From NCBI GenBank assembly GCA_052115395.1, contig JBFRGO010000002.1: 64,000 bases of DNA, one strand, 5' to 3'. The notes under the pieces are model-generated. The model saw only the letters and a program-made list of their open reading frames with translations. It had not been told where the DNA came from and did not search any database. Of the stretch, positions 53,439-62,060 are shown piece by piece. Numbering within the stretch: position 1 is the first letter of the stretch; every line of letters begins with the position of its first letter. The translations under genes and the position numbers were made by a program. Origin of the DNA: Noviluteimonas sp052115395 (lineage in GTDB: Bacteria; Pseudomonadota; Gammaproteobacteria; Xanthomonadales; Xanthomonadaceae).

Positions 53439-54911
53439 ATGCTCCAGGTTCCCTCGATCCACGGCCGCGCATGCGTGCTCGGCGTCGTCGTGCTCGCGCT
53501 CGCGTTCGCCTTTCTCGGCACGCGCGGATTGTGGGAGCCCGATGAAGGCCGCTACGTCAACGTCGCGCTGGTGATGCTCGATCGCGGCGATTGGCTCGTG
53601 CCGATGCGGAACGAAGTCACGGGCCACTGGACCAAGCCGCCGATGACGTATTGGTTGATCGCCGCGAGCGTGTCGGGCTTCGGCCAGCATGCGTGGGCGG
53701 CGCGGTTGCCGATCGCACTGGCCTTCGTCGTGTGCGTGGCGTGCGTGGGTTGGATCGCGCGGCATTGCGCGCCGGGCCGCGCTGCGAAGGCCTGCCTGGT
53801 CTTCGCGACGATGCTTGCGCCTGCGTGCGCCGCACAACTGGTGACGACCGACTTTCCGCTTGCCGCCGCCGAAGCGCTGGCGATGGCGGCGTTCGTGCAG
53901 TCGCGGTTCGGGGCCGATCGATGGCGCGCTATCGCGTGGCTGGGGACGTGGGCGGGGTTCGGCCTGGCCTTCCTGATCAAGGGGCCGCCGGCGTTGCTGC
54001 CGTTGTTGGCGGTGGTGGCGCTGGCGTGGTGGGTGCCATCGCCGCAGCGCCTGTCGTGGCGGTGGCATGTGGGTGCCGTCGCGCTTTTCCTTGCGATCGC
54101 CATGCCGTGGTACATCGTGGTCGTCGTGCGACACGAAGGGCTGCTCGCGTATTTCCTCGGCGCGGAAATCGTGGATCGCATGGCGTCCGACCGTTTCGCA
54201 CGCAATGGCGGCGCGTTCGGGTGGGCGATCGTGTACGGGCCGATGCTCGTGCTGGGCACGCTGCCCTGGACGCTGGCGTTGTGTCGATGGAGTTGGCGCG
54301 TCGGCGTTCGTCTGCGCGGATGGCGCGATGTGGCCGCGCGTGCCGTCGATGCGCCCGATGTCTTGCTGCTGGCCTGGATCGCGCTGCCCCTGCTCGTGTT
54401 CTGTCTCGCGCAATCGCGGTTGCCGTTGTACGTGCTGCCGTTGTTCGTGCCGATCGCGGTCGCCATCGCGCGCGTCGATGGGCGGTGGCCGCGTTTGTCA
54501 TGGCTGGCACTGTGGGTGGTCGGTCTGCTCGCCATGCGCCTGGTCGCGGCGCATTGGTCGACGTCGCAGGATGCCTCGGCATGGGCGAAAGCGCTGACTG
54601 CACGCCTCGACGATGCCGTCGTGCGCAAGGTCGTCTTCGTCGACGACACGCCACGTTGGGGCTTGCATCTGCACATGGATGCGCAGGTCGAACGCCGGAC
54701 GCGCGCAACGCACGTGGACGCACCGGTCTACGGCGGGCGCTTCGATGGCGGGGTGGTGGAGGCATTCGCCGGCGCGGGCACGGTCTTCATCGCACCGCAT
54801 GCGCTATGGCCGGAGTTGCAAGTGCTGGCGGCCGGGCATGGATACACGGCGCAGGCGCGGGGCGCGCCCGTCGAAGGGCGCCAGGTCTTCACGCTGCGGC
54901 CGGCGCCGTGA
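53439..54911 (+). CDS. GT-C (ArnT/PMT-family, GT39/83-like) membrane glycosyltransferase
   Basis: The 490-residue product has about eleven membrane segments. The first periplasmic loop contains GLWEPDEGRYVNVA near residue 30, the Asp-Glu pair characteristic of ArnT-like transferases that move a sugar from undecaprenyl phosphate. HWTKPPMTYWL near 66 is another family motif. ArnT itself is usually about 550 residues, so this is shorter. It could modify lipid A or another surface glycan. It converges on the next GT-C gene (23-base overlap) and is not linked to arn genes here. Confidence 0.8.
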   Translation: MLQVPSIHGRACVLGVVVLALAFAFLGTRGLWEPDEGRYVNVALVMLDRGDWLVPMRNEVTGHWTKPPMTYWLIAASVSGFGQHAWAARLPIALAFVVCVACVGWIARHCAPGRAAKACLVFATMLAPACAAQLVTTDFPLAAAEALAMAAFVQSRFGADRWRAIAWLGTWAGFGLAFLIKGPPALLPLLAVVALAWWVPSPQRLSWRWHVGAVALFLAIAMPWYIVVVVRHEGLLAYFLGAEIVDRMASDRFARNGGAFGWAIVYGPMLVLGTLPWTLALCRWSWRVGVRLRGWRDVAARAVDAPDVLLLAWIALPLLVFCLAQSRLPLYVLPLFVPIAVAIARVDGRWPRLSWLALWVVGLLAMRLVAAHWSTSQDASAWAKALTARLDDAVVRKVVFVDDTPRWGLHLHMDAQVERRTRATHVDAPVYGGRFDGGVVEAFAGAGTVFIAPHALWPELQVLAAGHGYTAQARGAPVEGRQVFTLRPAP

Positions 54912-56100
54912 TCGCCGAATCGTCGCGGGCAACGCGCTGGAACAAGTGTCGATGCAAGTACGCGATGGCCGAAACCGCCATCAGGATTTCCAGCGAGCGG
55001 TAGGGAATCGCATAGCGCGGCTCTGCCTGCAGCACGACGTGGACGGCCGTGAGGTAGACCAGTGCGATTGCGACGACGCGCTCGGGGCCGCCACGGAACG
55101 CAGCCAGCACGAGCCCGCAGAAGGCAAGGCAGAACACGAGGGGGTTCAGTCCGTTCTGCAATGCAGACACGACCAGCAGCCAGCCGCGATCCAGCGGGGA
55201 ATCGTTCTCCAGCACGGCATAGATGCCGCCCTGGCCGATGCGAATGTCCCAGTCGAACAGAAGGGTCGGCTTCGATAGATACCAGCCGGCGTACTTCACC
55301 GGATCGGCGGACATCCGCGCGATGGTCGCGCTGTAGTCGCCCTGCTTGGCGGCATCGACTTCCGCATTGATCGCCGCGTACTGGCTCGCCATGAATTGGC
55401 GTTGCCACTTCCACGCCTGGTGGTACTCGGGGAACGCGCCCTGGACCAGGTTCACCACTGCGCGCGTGTCGCCCTGCGCGCCCGTCAGCGCATTGCGCGC
55501 GGACCATCCCCCGATGGCGAGCGACGCAACCAGGCACATCACCACGCCGGCCCGCTTGCGCGCGAGCAGGAAGGGCAGGAACGCAATCACCGGATTGACG
55601 AGGTAGCCGAACCCGAACAGCGCGCCCGCGCCGACAGGACGCCGCAGGAGGACGCAAAGGAGTGCCGCGATCAGGCAGAAACCGAAGGTGATTTCCGTCA
55701 ACACCGCGCCGGTGGCGGCGATGTGGTGCGGCTGGAGTGCCATCCACACCCCGGCGACGACGGCCCATGGCTTCGACAACCATCGACGCGCGATCGCCAT
55801 CACGCAGCCGACCGTCGCCACGCCCATCAGGACCTGCGCCTGCAGCACCGCGGGGATCGAATGCAGCGCGGCCAGGAGGAGCGGATAGCCCGGCGTGCGG
55901 AACGCGTCCGGCGTGACGCCGTTCGCCGAAAACATGCCGTGTTGCAGCAGGTTCGCGGCGTAGGCGAGGTAGGTCCCGGAGTCGCCGCGCGCCAGATCGG
56001 GACACCATGCCGTCAGCACGAAGGACTCGCGCACGAGCAACGCGAGCGCCAGGACGGCGACGTATGGCAGCCACTTTCGAATCCCCATGCCCCGAAGCAT
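54889..56100 (-). CDS. GT-C membrane glycosyltransferase, paralogue of the pilSR-linked one
   Basis: The product is 403 residues from the ATG at 56100, or 399 from the one at 56088; I could not decide between them. It has about ten membrane segments and an acidic first loop (RGDSGTYLAYAANLL near residue 40), then RTPGYPLLL near 67. TAVHVVLQAEPRYAIPYR near 365 is shared with the gene at 40423-41793, as is LVQGAFPEYH. The two are clear paralogues. It is separated by 54 bases from the divergent asparaginase gene. Sugar and acceptor are unknown. Confidence 0.75.
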   Translation of the reverse strand: MLRGMGIRKWLPYVAVLALALLVRESFVLTAWCPDLARGDSGTYLAYAANLLQHGMFSANGVTPDAFRTPGYPLLLAALHSIPAVLQAQVLMGVATVGCVMAIARRWLSKPWAVVAGVWMALQPHHIAATGAVLTEITFGFCLIAALLCVLLRRPVGAGALFGFGYLVNPVIAFLPFLLARKRAGVVMCLVASLAIGGWSARNALTGAQGDTRAVVNLVQGAFPEYHQAWKWQRQFMASQYAAINAEVDAAKQGDYSATIARMSADPVKYAGWYLSKPTLLFDWDIRIGQGGIYAVLENDSPLDRGWLLVVSALQNGLNPLVFCLAFCGLVLAAFRGGPERVVAIALVYLTAVHVVLQAEPRYAIPYRSLEILMAVSAIAYLHRHLFQRVARDDSAITAPAAA

Positions 56101-56154
56101 ACGGCCTGCACCCCGGTCGGGCTATGCTCGGCGCCAAACCAGCCGGTGCCCGCC

Positions 56155-57183
56155 ATGCGCACATCCTTCCTGTTCGCCACGCTGCTCTGCTTCGCCGCCG
56201 CCGCCATGCCCTTGCACGCTGAAGAAACCGCGAAACCGAAGACCGCACTCGTCATCCACGGCGGCGCCGGCGTCATCGAGCGCGGCTCGATGACGAAGGA
56301 AGAAGAGGCGCAGGTCCGCGCCGCGCTCGACAGGGCGCTCGATGCGGGCAATGCGGTGCTCTCCAAGGGCGGCAGCGCGCTCGACGCCGTGGTCGCCACG
56401 ATCCGCGTCCTCGAGGAAGACCCGCACTTCAACGCGGGCAAGGGCGCGGTGTTCAATGCCGATGGGCACCACGAACTCGATGCGTCGATCATGGAAGGGC
56501 ACACGCAACGCGCGGGCGCCGTCGCCGGTGTTTCGACCGTGCGCAGCCCCATCAAACTTGCGCGCGCAGTGATGGAACACTCCCAGCACGTGATGCTCGC
56601 CGGCGCGGGCGCGGAGAAGTTCGCCGATTCGCAGCCCGACATCGAACGCGTTCCGAATTCCTGGTTCGACACCGACAATCGCCGCAAGCAGCTCGAAGAG
56701 GCGCAGGCCGCGGAGAAGGCGAACAAGCAGGCCGGCATCGATTTCCCCGGAACGCATTTCGGCACCGTCGGCGCCGTCGCGCTGGACGCACAGGGCCACA
56801 TCGCCGCGGGCACGAGCACCGGCGGCATGACCAACAAGCGCTACGGCCGCGTGGGCGATTCGCCGATCATCGGCGCGGGCACCTGGGCCGACGCGCGCTG
56901 CGGCGTCTCGGGCACGGGCTGGGGCGAGTTCTACATCCGCGCCGCGGTCGCGCACGACATCTGCGCGCGCGTTGCCTACAGGGGCGATGCGCTGGCGGTC
57001 GCGGCCGAGGAAGTCGTCGACAAGATCGTGCCGGCGATGGGCGGCGACGGCGGTGCGATCGCACTCGACGCGCAAGGCAACATCGCGATGCCGTTCAACA
57101 CCGCGGGCATGTATCGCGCGTGGCTCAAGCCCGACGGTTCGCGCGGCACGGCGATCTACCGCGACGAAGCGAAGAAGGACTGA
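56155..57183 (+). CDS. Secreted isoaspartyl peptidase/L-asparaginase (Ntn-hydrolase)
   Basis: The 342-residue preprotein has a signal peptide (MRTSFLFATLLCFAAAAMP, cleavage probably after LHA). The rest is a family T2 Ntn-hydrolase that cuts itself to expose a catalytic threonine, here in FGTVGAVALDA near residue 203. The substrate loops HGGAG near 37 and GTSTGGMTNKRYGRVGD near 223 are intact. These enzymes hydrolyse L-asparagine or isoaspartyl dipeptides, here in the periplasm. The longer frame upstream overlaps the divergent GT-C gene and is rejected. Confidence 0.93.
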   Translation: MRTSFLFATLLCFAAAAMPLHAEETAKPKTALVIHGGAGVIERGSMTKEEEAQVRAALDRALDAGNAVLSKGGSALDAVVATIRVLEEDPHFNAGKGAVFNADGHHELDASIMEGHTQRAGAVAGVSTVRSPIKLARAVMEHSQHVMLAGAGAEKFADSQPDIERVPNSWFDTDNRRKQLEEAQAAEKANKQAGIDFPGTHFGTVGAVALDAQGHIAAGTSTGGMTNKRYGRVGDSPIIGAGTWADARCGVSGTGWGEFYIRAAVAHDICARVAYRGDALAVAAEEVVDKIVPAMGGDGGAIALDAQGNIAMPFNTAGMYRAWLKPDGSRGTAIYRDEAKKD

Positions 57184-57193
57184 CGCGCCGCCC

Positions 57194-57691
57194 TCAGGCG
57201 ATATTGGCCTGCGCGTATTGCGCCTTCGTCCATTCCTTCATGCGCGAGGCCAGGTCTTCGGGCGAGACGTCTTCCTTGTGCGTGCCCAGCGTCCATTTGT
57301 GGCCGAAGGGGTCGATCACCGTGCCCATGCGGTCGCCCCAGAACTGGTCGGCGATCGGCTTGTCGACCGACGCGCCGGCCTTCACTGCCTGGTTGAAGGC
57401 TGCGTCGCAGTCGGGCCCGTAGATGACGAAGCTCGTCGTCGCGCCGCCGCGGCGTTTGGGGCCGAGCGCGCCCATGTCGGGCCATTCGTCGCAGAGCATC
57501 AGGTTGGTGTCGCCGATGCGGATCTCGGCATGGCCGACGCGTTCGGTGCCGTCGGGGCCGGGGACGGGCAGGCGGTAGAGCTCCTTCGCGCCGAAGGCCG
57601 TGGTGTAGAAATCGATGGCCCGGGCCGCATCGTCGACGATGAGGTAGGCATTGACGGTGTGATAGCCCTCGGGAATGGGGCTGACGGCCAT
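57194..57691 (-). CDS. VOC-superfamily (PhnB/glyoxalase-like) protein
   Basis: The 165-residue product starts MAVSPIPEGY, with GGAGG seven bases upstream. Paired beta-alpha-beta-beta-beta repeats of the vicinal-oxygen-chelate fold are visible: AYLIVDDAARAIDFYTTAFG near residue 14 and MGTVIDPFGHKWTLGTH near 125. Such PhnB-like proteins are of unknown function; some confer resistance to small toxic molecules. It ends 10 bases from the asparaginase stop (convergent). Confidence 0.85.
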   Translation of the reverse strand: MAVSPIPEGYHTVNAYLIVDDAARAIDFYTTAFGAKELYRLPVPGPDGTERVGHAEIRIGDTNLMLCDEWPDMGALGPKRRGGATTSFVIYGPDCDAAFNQAVKAGASVDKPIADQFWGDRMGTVIDPFGHKWTLGTHKEDVSPEDLASRMKEWTKAQYAQANIA

Positions 57692-57834
57692 GGCGGCGCC
57701 TCCGGCTCGGCAAGCCGGCACCGTGCGCCGCCCAACGTTATGGGTCGGTGACCGGGACCTTTCGCGGTCGCCGTGCCCCGGCCGACGTGGCAGAATCCCG
57801 GCTTCTTGCGGTTCGCCGCGTCCGATGATCGTTC

Positions 57835-58215
57835 ATGGCCGACCAATTCGGGCATATGCCCCGCGGTCCGGGAAGGATCCTGAAAGCCGCGACGTGGTCG
57901 ATGCAGGGCCTGCGGGCGGCGTGGCTCCACGAGTCGTCGTTCCGGCTCGAGGTCTACCTCTTCGCCGTGCTCGGCCCGCTGGGCCTCTGGCTCGGCCAGT
58001 CGGGCGTCGAGCGCGCGCTGCTGGTCGGTAGCGGTTTGCTCGTGATCGGCGCGGAACTGTTGAACTCGGCCGTCGAAGCGGTGATCGAACGGTACGGCCC
58101 GGAGTTCCATGAACTGGCCGGGCGCGCGAAGGACATGGGCTCGGCGGCGGTCTTCGTGCTGATGCTCAATTTCCTGCTGGTGTGGGGCCTGATCCTGGGC
58201 GCGCGGTACTTCTGA
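57835..58215 (+). CDS. dgkA: DgkA, diacylglycerol kinase
   Basis: This small integral membrane kinase recycles diacylglycerol to phosphatidic acid. The 126-residue product has three membrane helices and the signature ELLNSAVEAVIERYGPE near 75, followed by GRAKDMGSAA near 95, which carries catalytic Glu, Asn and Asp residues. It precedes the TerC-like gene by 32 bases. Diacylglycerol is released when periplasmic enzymes use phosphatidylglycerol for osmoregulated glucans or lipoproteins (Lgt itself does not release it). Confidence 0.96.
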   Translation: MADQFGHMPRGPGRILKAATWSMQGLRAAWLHESSFRLEVYLFAVLGPLGLWLGQSGVERALLVGSGLLVIGAELLNSAVEAVIERYGPEFHELAGRAKDMGSAAVFVLMLNFLLVWGLILGARYF

Positions 58216-58247
58216 AGACGCTGTAACCGAATACGTAGAGGATTCCG

Positions 58248-58982
58248 ATGTTCGATTGGTTGGCCGACCCACAGGCCTGGCTCACCTTGTTCACCCTGAG
58301 TGCGATCGAGATCGTGCTCGGCATCGACAATCTCGTGTTCATTTCGATCGCGGTCAGCAAGCTGCCGCACGAAAAGCGGGAGAAGGCGCGCAAGTTCGGC
58401 ATCGCGGTCGCGTGCATCACCCGCATCCTGCTGCTGCTCACCCTGGCGTGGCTCGCGGGCCTCACCGCCGACCTGTTCACGCTGTTCGGCCAGGGCATCT
58501 CGATGCGCGACCTGGTGCTGATCCTCGGCGGCGTCTTCCTCGTGGTGAAGGGCATCATGGAGATCCGCGACCTGGTCGCGGGCCAGGACGAATCGGAAGA
58601 CATCCACACCAAGCCATTGGCGTCCTTCGGCATGGTGATCGCGCAGATCGCGATCATCGACATCGTCTTCTCCCTGGATTCTGTCATCGCCGCGGTCGGC
58701 ATGGCCAACCACACCACGATCATGGTCGGCGCGATCCTGCTCGCGGTCGCCGTGATGCTGCTGGCCGCCACGCCCCTGGGCCACTTCATCGAACGCCACC
58801 CGACGATCAAGATGCTGGCGCTCGCCTTCATCGTGCTGGTGGGTGCCTACCTGCTGCTCGACGGCTTCGAGATGCACATCCCGAAGGGCTACCTCTACGG
58901 CGCGATGGGCTTCTCGGCGCTGGTCGAATGCCTGAACCTCTGGGCCCGGCACCGCGCCGCGCGGCGGAGCCTCGCACCCTGA
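58248..58982 (+). CDS. TerC-family integral membrane protein
   Basis: The 244-residue product has about seven to eight membrane helices. The TerC signatures are the charged intramembrane IEIVLGIDNLVFISI near residue 17 and IIDIVFSLDSVIAAVGM near 138, whose aspartates are thought to bind metal. Family members act in manganese export or metal homeostasis, and sometimes tellurite resistance. Here no ter cluster is present. A GC hairpin follows the stop. Confidence 0.92.
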   Translation: MFDWLADPQAWLTLFTLSAIEIVLGIDNLVFISIAVSKLPHEKREKARKFGIAVACITRILLLLTLAWLAGLTADLFTLFGQGISMRDLVLILGGVFLVVKGIMEIRDLVAGQDESEDIHTKPLASFGMVIAQIAIIDIVFSLDSVIAAVGMANHTTIMVGAILLAVAVMLLAATPLGHFIERHPTIKMLALAFIVLVGAYLLLDGFEMHIPKGYLYGAMGFSALVECLNLWARHRAARRSLAP

Positions 58983-58987
58983 CGGCC

Positions 58988-59007
58988 CGCGCCCCGGCAG
59001 GGGCGCG
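58988..59007 (+). terminator. GC-rich hairpin after the TerC-like gene
   Basis: A perfect 8-bp stem (58988-58995 with 59000-59007, loop GGCA) lies 5 bases past the stop. There is no T-run, so termination is plausible but not certain. Confidence 0.5.
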
Positions 59008-59078
59008 GCGAAACGTCTTGATTGCCACGACACACCGCCGGTGTTCGAATGCCGCGTCCCCCACGCGGAGTCCACCCC

Positions 59079-59723
59079 ATGCGATCGATGTCCCTGCGAC
59101 CCACGTCGAACGTTTCGATGGGCCTGCGCGCCCTCCTGCTCGTCTTCGTGCTGACCCTGCTCTCGGGCTGCGGCTACAACCAGATCCAGCAGAAGGACGA
59201 GGCCACCAAGGCCGCCTGGTCGGAAGTGCTGAACCAGTACAAGCGCCGCGCCGACCTCATCCCCAACCTGGTCAACACCGTGAAGGGCTACGCGGCGCAG
59301 GAGAAGGAAGTCCTCATCCGCGTGACCGAAGCGCGCGCCAAGGTGGGCCAGATCAACGTCAATGCCGAGGACGCGGCGTCGCTGGCGGCCTTCCAGAAGG
59401 CGCAGGGCGATCTGTCCCAGGCGCTCTCGCGCCTGATGGTGGTGACCGAGAACTATCCCAACCTCAAGTCCGACCAGTCCTTCCGCGACCTGCAGGCGCA
59501 ACTGGAAGGCACGGAAAACCGCATCACGGTCGCGCGCGGCCGCTACATCACCTCCGTGCAGGACTACAACACCTACATCCGCCAGTTCCCGCAGAACTTC
59601 ACGGCGAAGATGTTCGGCCACAAGGAAAAGCCGAACTTCACGGTCGAAAACGAGGCCGCGATTTCCAACGCACCGAGCGTGGACTTCGGCGCCGCCGCGC
59701 CGCCGGCCGCCTCGACGCATTGA
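59079..59723 (+). CDS. lemA: LemA-family lipoprotein
   Basis: The 214-residue product starts at an ATG with GGAG eight bases upstream. A lipoprotein signal ends in TLLSGC, so Cys26 or thereabouts is the lipid site (residues 17-29 hydrophobic). The LemA coiled-coil domain follows, with VLNQYKRRADLIPNLVNTV near 50 and ENYPNLKSDQSFRDLQAQLEGTENRI near 127-152 (given in part). LemA with TPM-domain genes is a widespread trio of unclear envelope function. The TPM genes follow after 13 bases. Confidence 0.93.
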   Translation: MRSMSLRPTSNVSMGLRALLLVFVLTLLSGCGYNQIQQKDEATKAAWSEVLNQYKRRADLIPNLVNTVKGYAAQEKEVLIRVTEARAKVGQINVNAEDAASLAAFQKAQGDLSQALSRLMVVTENYPNLKSDQSFRDLQAQLEGTENRITVARGRYITSVQDYNTYIRQFPQNFTAKMFGHKEKPNFTVENEAAISNAPSVDFGAAAPPAASTH

Positions 59724-59736
59724 CGCCATCGCGCTG

Positions 59737-60633
59737 ATGCGCCGTTTTCTCGCCACGTGGCTGGCGTGCCTGCTGTTCGCATGCGCGCCGGCCTTCGCGC
59801 AGCAACTCGCCGCGATCCCCGCGCTCGACAAGCCGGTGATCGACACGACGGGTACGCTCGATGCCACGCAGGTCGCGGCCCTGGATGCGCAGGCGCGCGC
59901 GCTGCAACAACGCAAAGGATCGCAGTTGCAGATCCTGGTGGTGCCCACGACGCAGCCGGAAACCATCGAGCAATACACCGTGCGCGCGTTCGAACAGTTC
60001 AAGCTCGGGCGCAAGGGCGTGGACGACGGCGTGCTGATCGTCGTGGCCAAGGACGACCGCCGCGTGCGCATCGAACCGGGCTACGGGCTGGAAGGCGCGA
60101 TTCCCGATGCGATCGCCAACCGCGTGATCCAGGAATACCTCGTGCCGAAATTCCGCGCCAACGACTACGGCGGCGGCCTGATCGATGCGAGCGCGGCCCT
60201 GGTGAAGCTGATCGACGGCGAGCCCTTGCCCGCGCCGATGGCCGACAACGCGCCCTCGCGCGAGGGCGGCGGCGGACACAACTTCCTGTTCGCCTTGTTC
60301 GCCGCGTTCCTCGTCGCGCAGGTGGCGCGCGGGATCTTCGGGTTCCTGCCGGCGGGTGTTCGCGGGATCGTCGGCGGCGGCGTGGCGGGCGGGATCGCCT
60401 GGCTGATCGCCGCCAGCCTGTTCGCGGGCGGCATCGGCGGGATCATCGGCTTGTTCATCGGCCTGGCAGGCAACGGACCGGGCGGCCGCTTCGCGCGCCA
60501 CGGTGGTTGGGGCGGCATGGGCGGCGGCGGATTCGGTGGTGGCGGGTTCGGCGGCGGCGGGTTCGGCGGTGGTGGTGGCTGGTCGGGCGGCGGCGGCATG
60601 AGTGGGGGCGGTGGCGCCTCCGGGAGTTGGTGA
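59737..60633 (+). CDS. TPM-domain membrane protein with Gly-rich tail (YgcG-like)
   Basis: The 298-residue product has a cleaved signal peptide (ends about PAFA, residue 22), a TPM domain (about 28-150, with GVDDGVLIVVAKDDRRVRIEPGYG near 90), two hydrophobic segments (about 183-245) and a C-terminus made of Gly/Phe/Trp/Ser repeats. TPM domains include acid phosphatase-like and photosystem-assembly proteins. Co-occurrence with LemA is common. The stop shares one base with the next TPM gene. Confidence 0.9.
   Translation: MRRFLATWLACLLFACAPAFAQQLAAIPALDKPVIDTTGTLDATQVAALDAQARALQQRKGSQLQILVVPTTQPETIEQYTVRAFEQFKLGRKGVDDGVLIVVAKDDRRVRIEPGYGLEGAIPDAIANRVIQEYLVPKFRANDYGGGLIDASAALVKLIDGEPLPAPMADNAPSREGGGGHNFLFALFAAFLVAQVARGIFGFLPAGVRGIVGGGVAGGIAWLIAASLFAGGIGGIIGLFIGLAGNGPGGRFARHGGWGGMGGGGFGGGGFGGGGFGGGGGWSGGGGMSGGGGASGSW
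60507..60628 (+). repeat. Gly-rich tandem repeats at the 3' end of the TPM gene
   Basis: A stretch coding three consecutive GFGGG units, flanked by looser Gly/Trp/Ser/Met repeats, covers about 40 residues. It is made of GGT/GGC-rich trinucleotide arrays, so its length may vary by slippage. A low-complexity tail of this type is common in YgcG-like proteins. Confidence 0.8.
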
Positions 60634-61118
60634 TGCGCTTGCTCCGTCACTTGTTCGCGCCCTCCGCCCAGGCCTGGCTGCCGGCCGACGCGATGGCACG
60701 CATCACCGCGGCCATCGATGCCAGCGAGCTCCGGCATTCGGGCGAAATCTGCTTCGCGGTCGAACCGGCGCTGCACTGGCGCCACATCCTGCGCGGCATC
60801 GATCCGCGCGAACGCGCCGAGCAGGCCTTCGCCAAGCTGCGCGTGTGGGATACCGAGGGCAACACCGGCGTCCTGCTCTACGTCCTGCTGGCCGACCACC
60901 GGCTGGAAATCGTGGCCGACCGCGGGCTGCGCGGCGTGGATCCGGCGGCCTGGCGCGCGGTCTGCACGACAATCGAATCGGGGCTGCGCTCGGACGATCC
61001 GGGCAGCGCGATCGTGCGCGGCATCGAGGCGATCTCCGGCCTGCTGGCCGAACATGCGCCGCGCATCGCCGGCCGCGAGGATCGCGACGAGCTGCCGAAC
61101 AAACCGCGCTTCCTCTGA
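60633..61118 (+). CDS. Short TPM-domain protein
   Basis: The 161-residue product has no signal peptide or membrane helix and is a TPM domain alone, with SGEICFAVEPALHW near residue 35, DTEGNTGVLLYVLLADHRLEIVADRG near 75-95 (given in part) and the C-terminal AIVRGIEAISGLLA. It begins in TGATG with the larger TPM gene and forms the third member of the lemA-TPM-TPM unit. Its role is not known. Confidence 0.87.
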   Translation: MRLLRHLFAPSAQAWLPADAMARITAAIDASELRHSGEICFAVEPALHWRHILRGIDPRERAEQAFAKLRVWDTEGNTGVLLYVLLADHRLEIVADRGLRGVDPAAWRAVCTTIESGLRSDDPGSAIVRGIEAISGLLAEHAPRIAGREDRDELPNKPRFL

Positions 61119-61165
61119 CGCCCGATGTTGCACAATTGGGCGTCCCCGCCGACGGATTCGACGCC

Positions 61166-62044
61166 TTGCACGACTTGACGTACCTGCTCCAGGCCGATCC
61201 GATCGCCTTCGCGATCGGCCCGCTCAAGATCCACTGGTACGGCCTGATGTACCTGCTCGGTTTCGGCGTCGCCTGGTGGCTGGGCAACCGCCGCGTGCGC
61301 GCCGGGCGCCTGCCGGGCGTGGATGCGCAGGGCTTCGGCGACCTGATGTTCTACGCGATGGTCGGCGTCGTGCTCGGCGGCCGCCTCGGTTACATCCTGT
61401 TCTACGACTTCCACACCTACATCGCGCATCCGCTGCAGATGCTCAAGGTGTGGGAGGGCGGCATGAGTTTCCACGGCGGCTTGCTGGGCGTGGTCGTCGC
61501 CGTGTGGTGGTGGTCGCGCAAGCACGCGCTGCAGGTGGTAGACACGCTGGAATTCATCGCACCGCTGGTGCCGCCCGGCTTGGGCTTCGGGCGTCTGGGC
61601 AATTTCATCAACGGCGAGTTGTGGGGCAAGGAAACCGGCGCCGGTTGGGGCGTGGTGTTTCCTTCTTCGCTCGACGCGAAGTACCGCGCGCTGCCGCCCG
61701 ATGCGCTGCGCGAGTTGTTCGACAGCGGTGCGCTGAATGCCTTCGCGCGCCATCCCTCGCAGCTGTACCAGGCCTTCCTCGAAGGGCTCGTGCTGTTCAC
61801 CGTGTTGTGGGTGTATTCGCGCAAGCCGCGGCCGCGCTATGCGGTGGCCGGCCTGTTCGTGCTGTTGTACGGCGTGTTCCGTTTCCTCGTGGAGTTCGTG
61901 CGCGTGCCCGACGCGCAACTGCAATACCTCGCGTTCGGGTGGGTCACGATGGGCCAGGTGTTGAGCCTGCCGCTGATCGTCCTGGGCCTGGTCTGGTTGT
62001 GGATGTCGCGCCGCGCGCCGACGCTGCAACCCCGCGTCGCCTGA
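61166..62044 (+). CDS. lgt: Lgt, prolipoprotein diacylglyceryl transferase
   Basis: This inner-membrane enzyme adds diacylglycerol from phosphatidylglycerol to the Cys of lipoprotein precursors. I start at the TTG at 61166 (292 residues); a TTG at 61175 is nearly as good, and no ATG is near. About seven membrane helices, WYGLMYLLGF near residue 24, HGGLLGVV near 107 and the signature GRLGNFINGELWG near 142 are all present. The lgt-thyA pair is conserved in proteobacteria. Confidence 0.95.
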   Translation: MHDLTYLLQADPIAFAIGPLKIHWYGLMYLLGFGVAWWLGNRRVRAGRLPGVDAQGFGDLMFYAMVGVVLGGRLGYILFYDFHTYIAHPLQMLKVWEGGMSFHGGLLGVVVAVWWWSRKHALQVVDTLEFIAPLVPPGLGFGRLGNFINGELWGKETGAGWGVVFPSSLDAKYRALPPDALRELFDSGALNAFARHPSQLYQAFLEGLVLFTVLWVYSRKPRPRYAVAGLFVLLYGVFRFLVEFVRVPDAQLQYLAFGWVTMGQVLSLPLIVLGLVWLWMSRRAPTLQPRVA

Positions 62045-62060
62045 TTCCACGGAGCGTCCC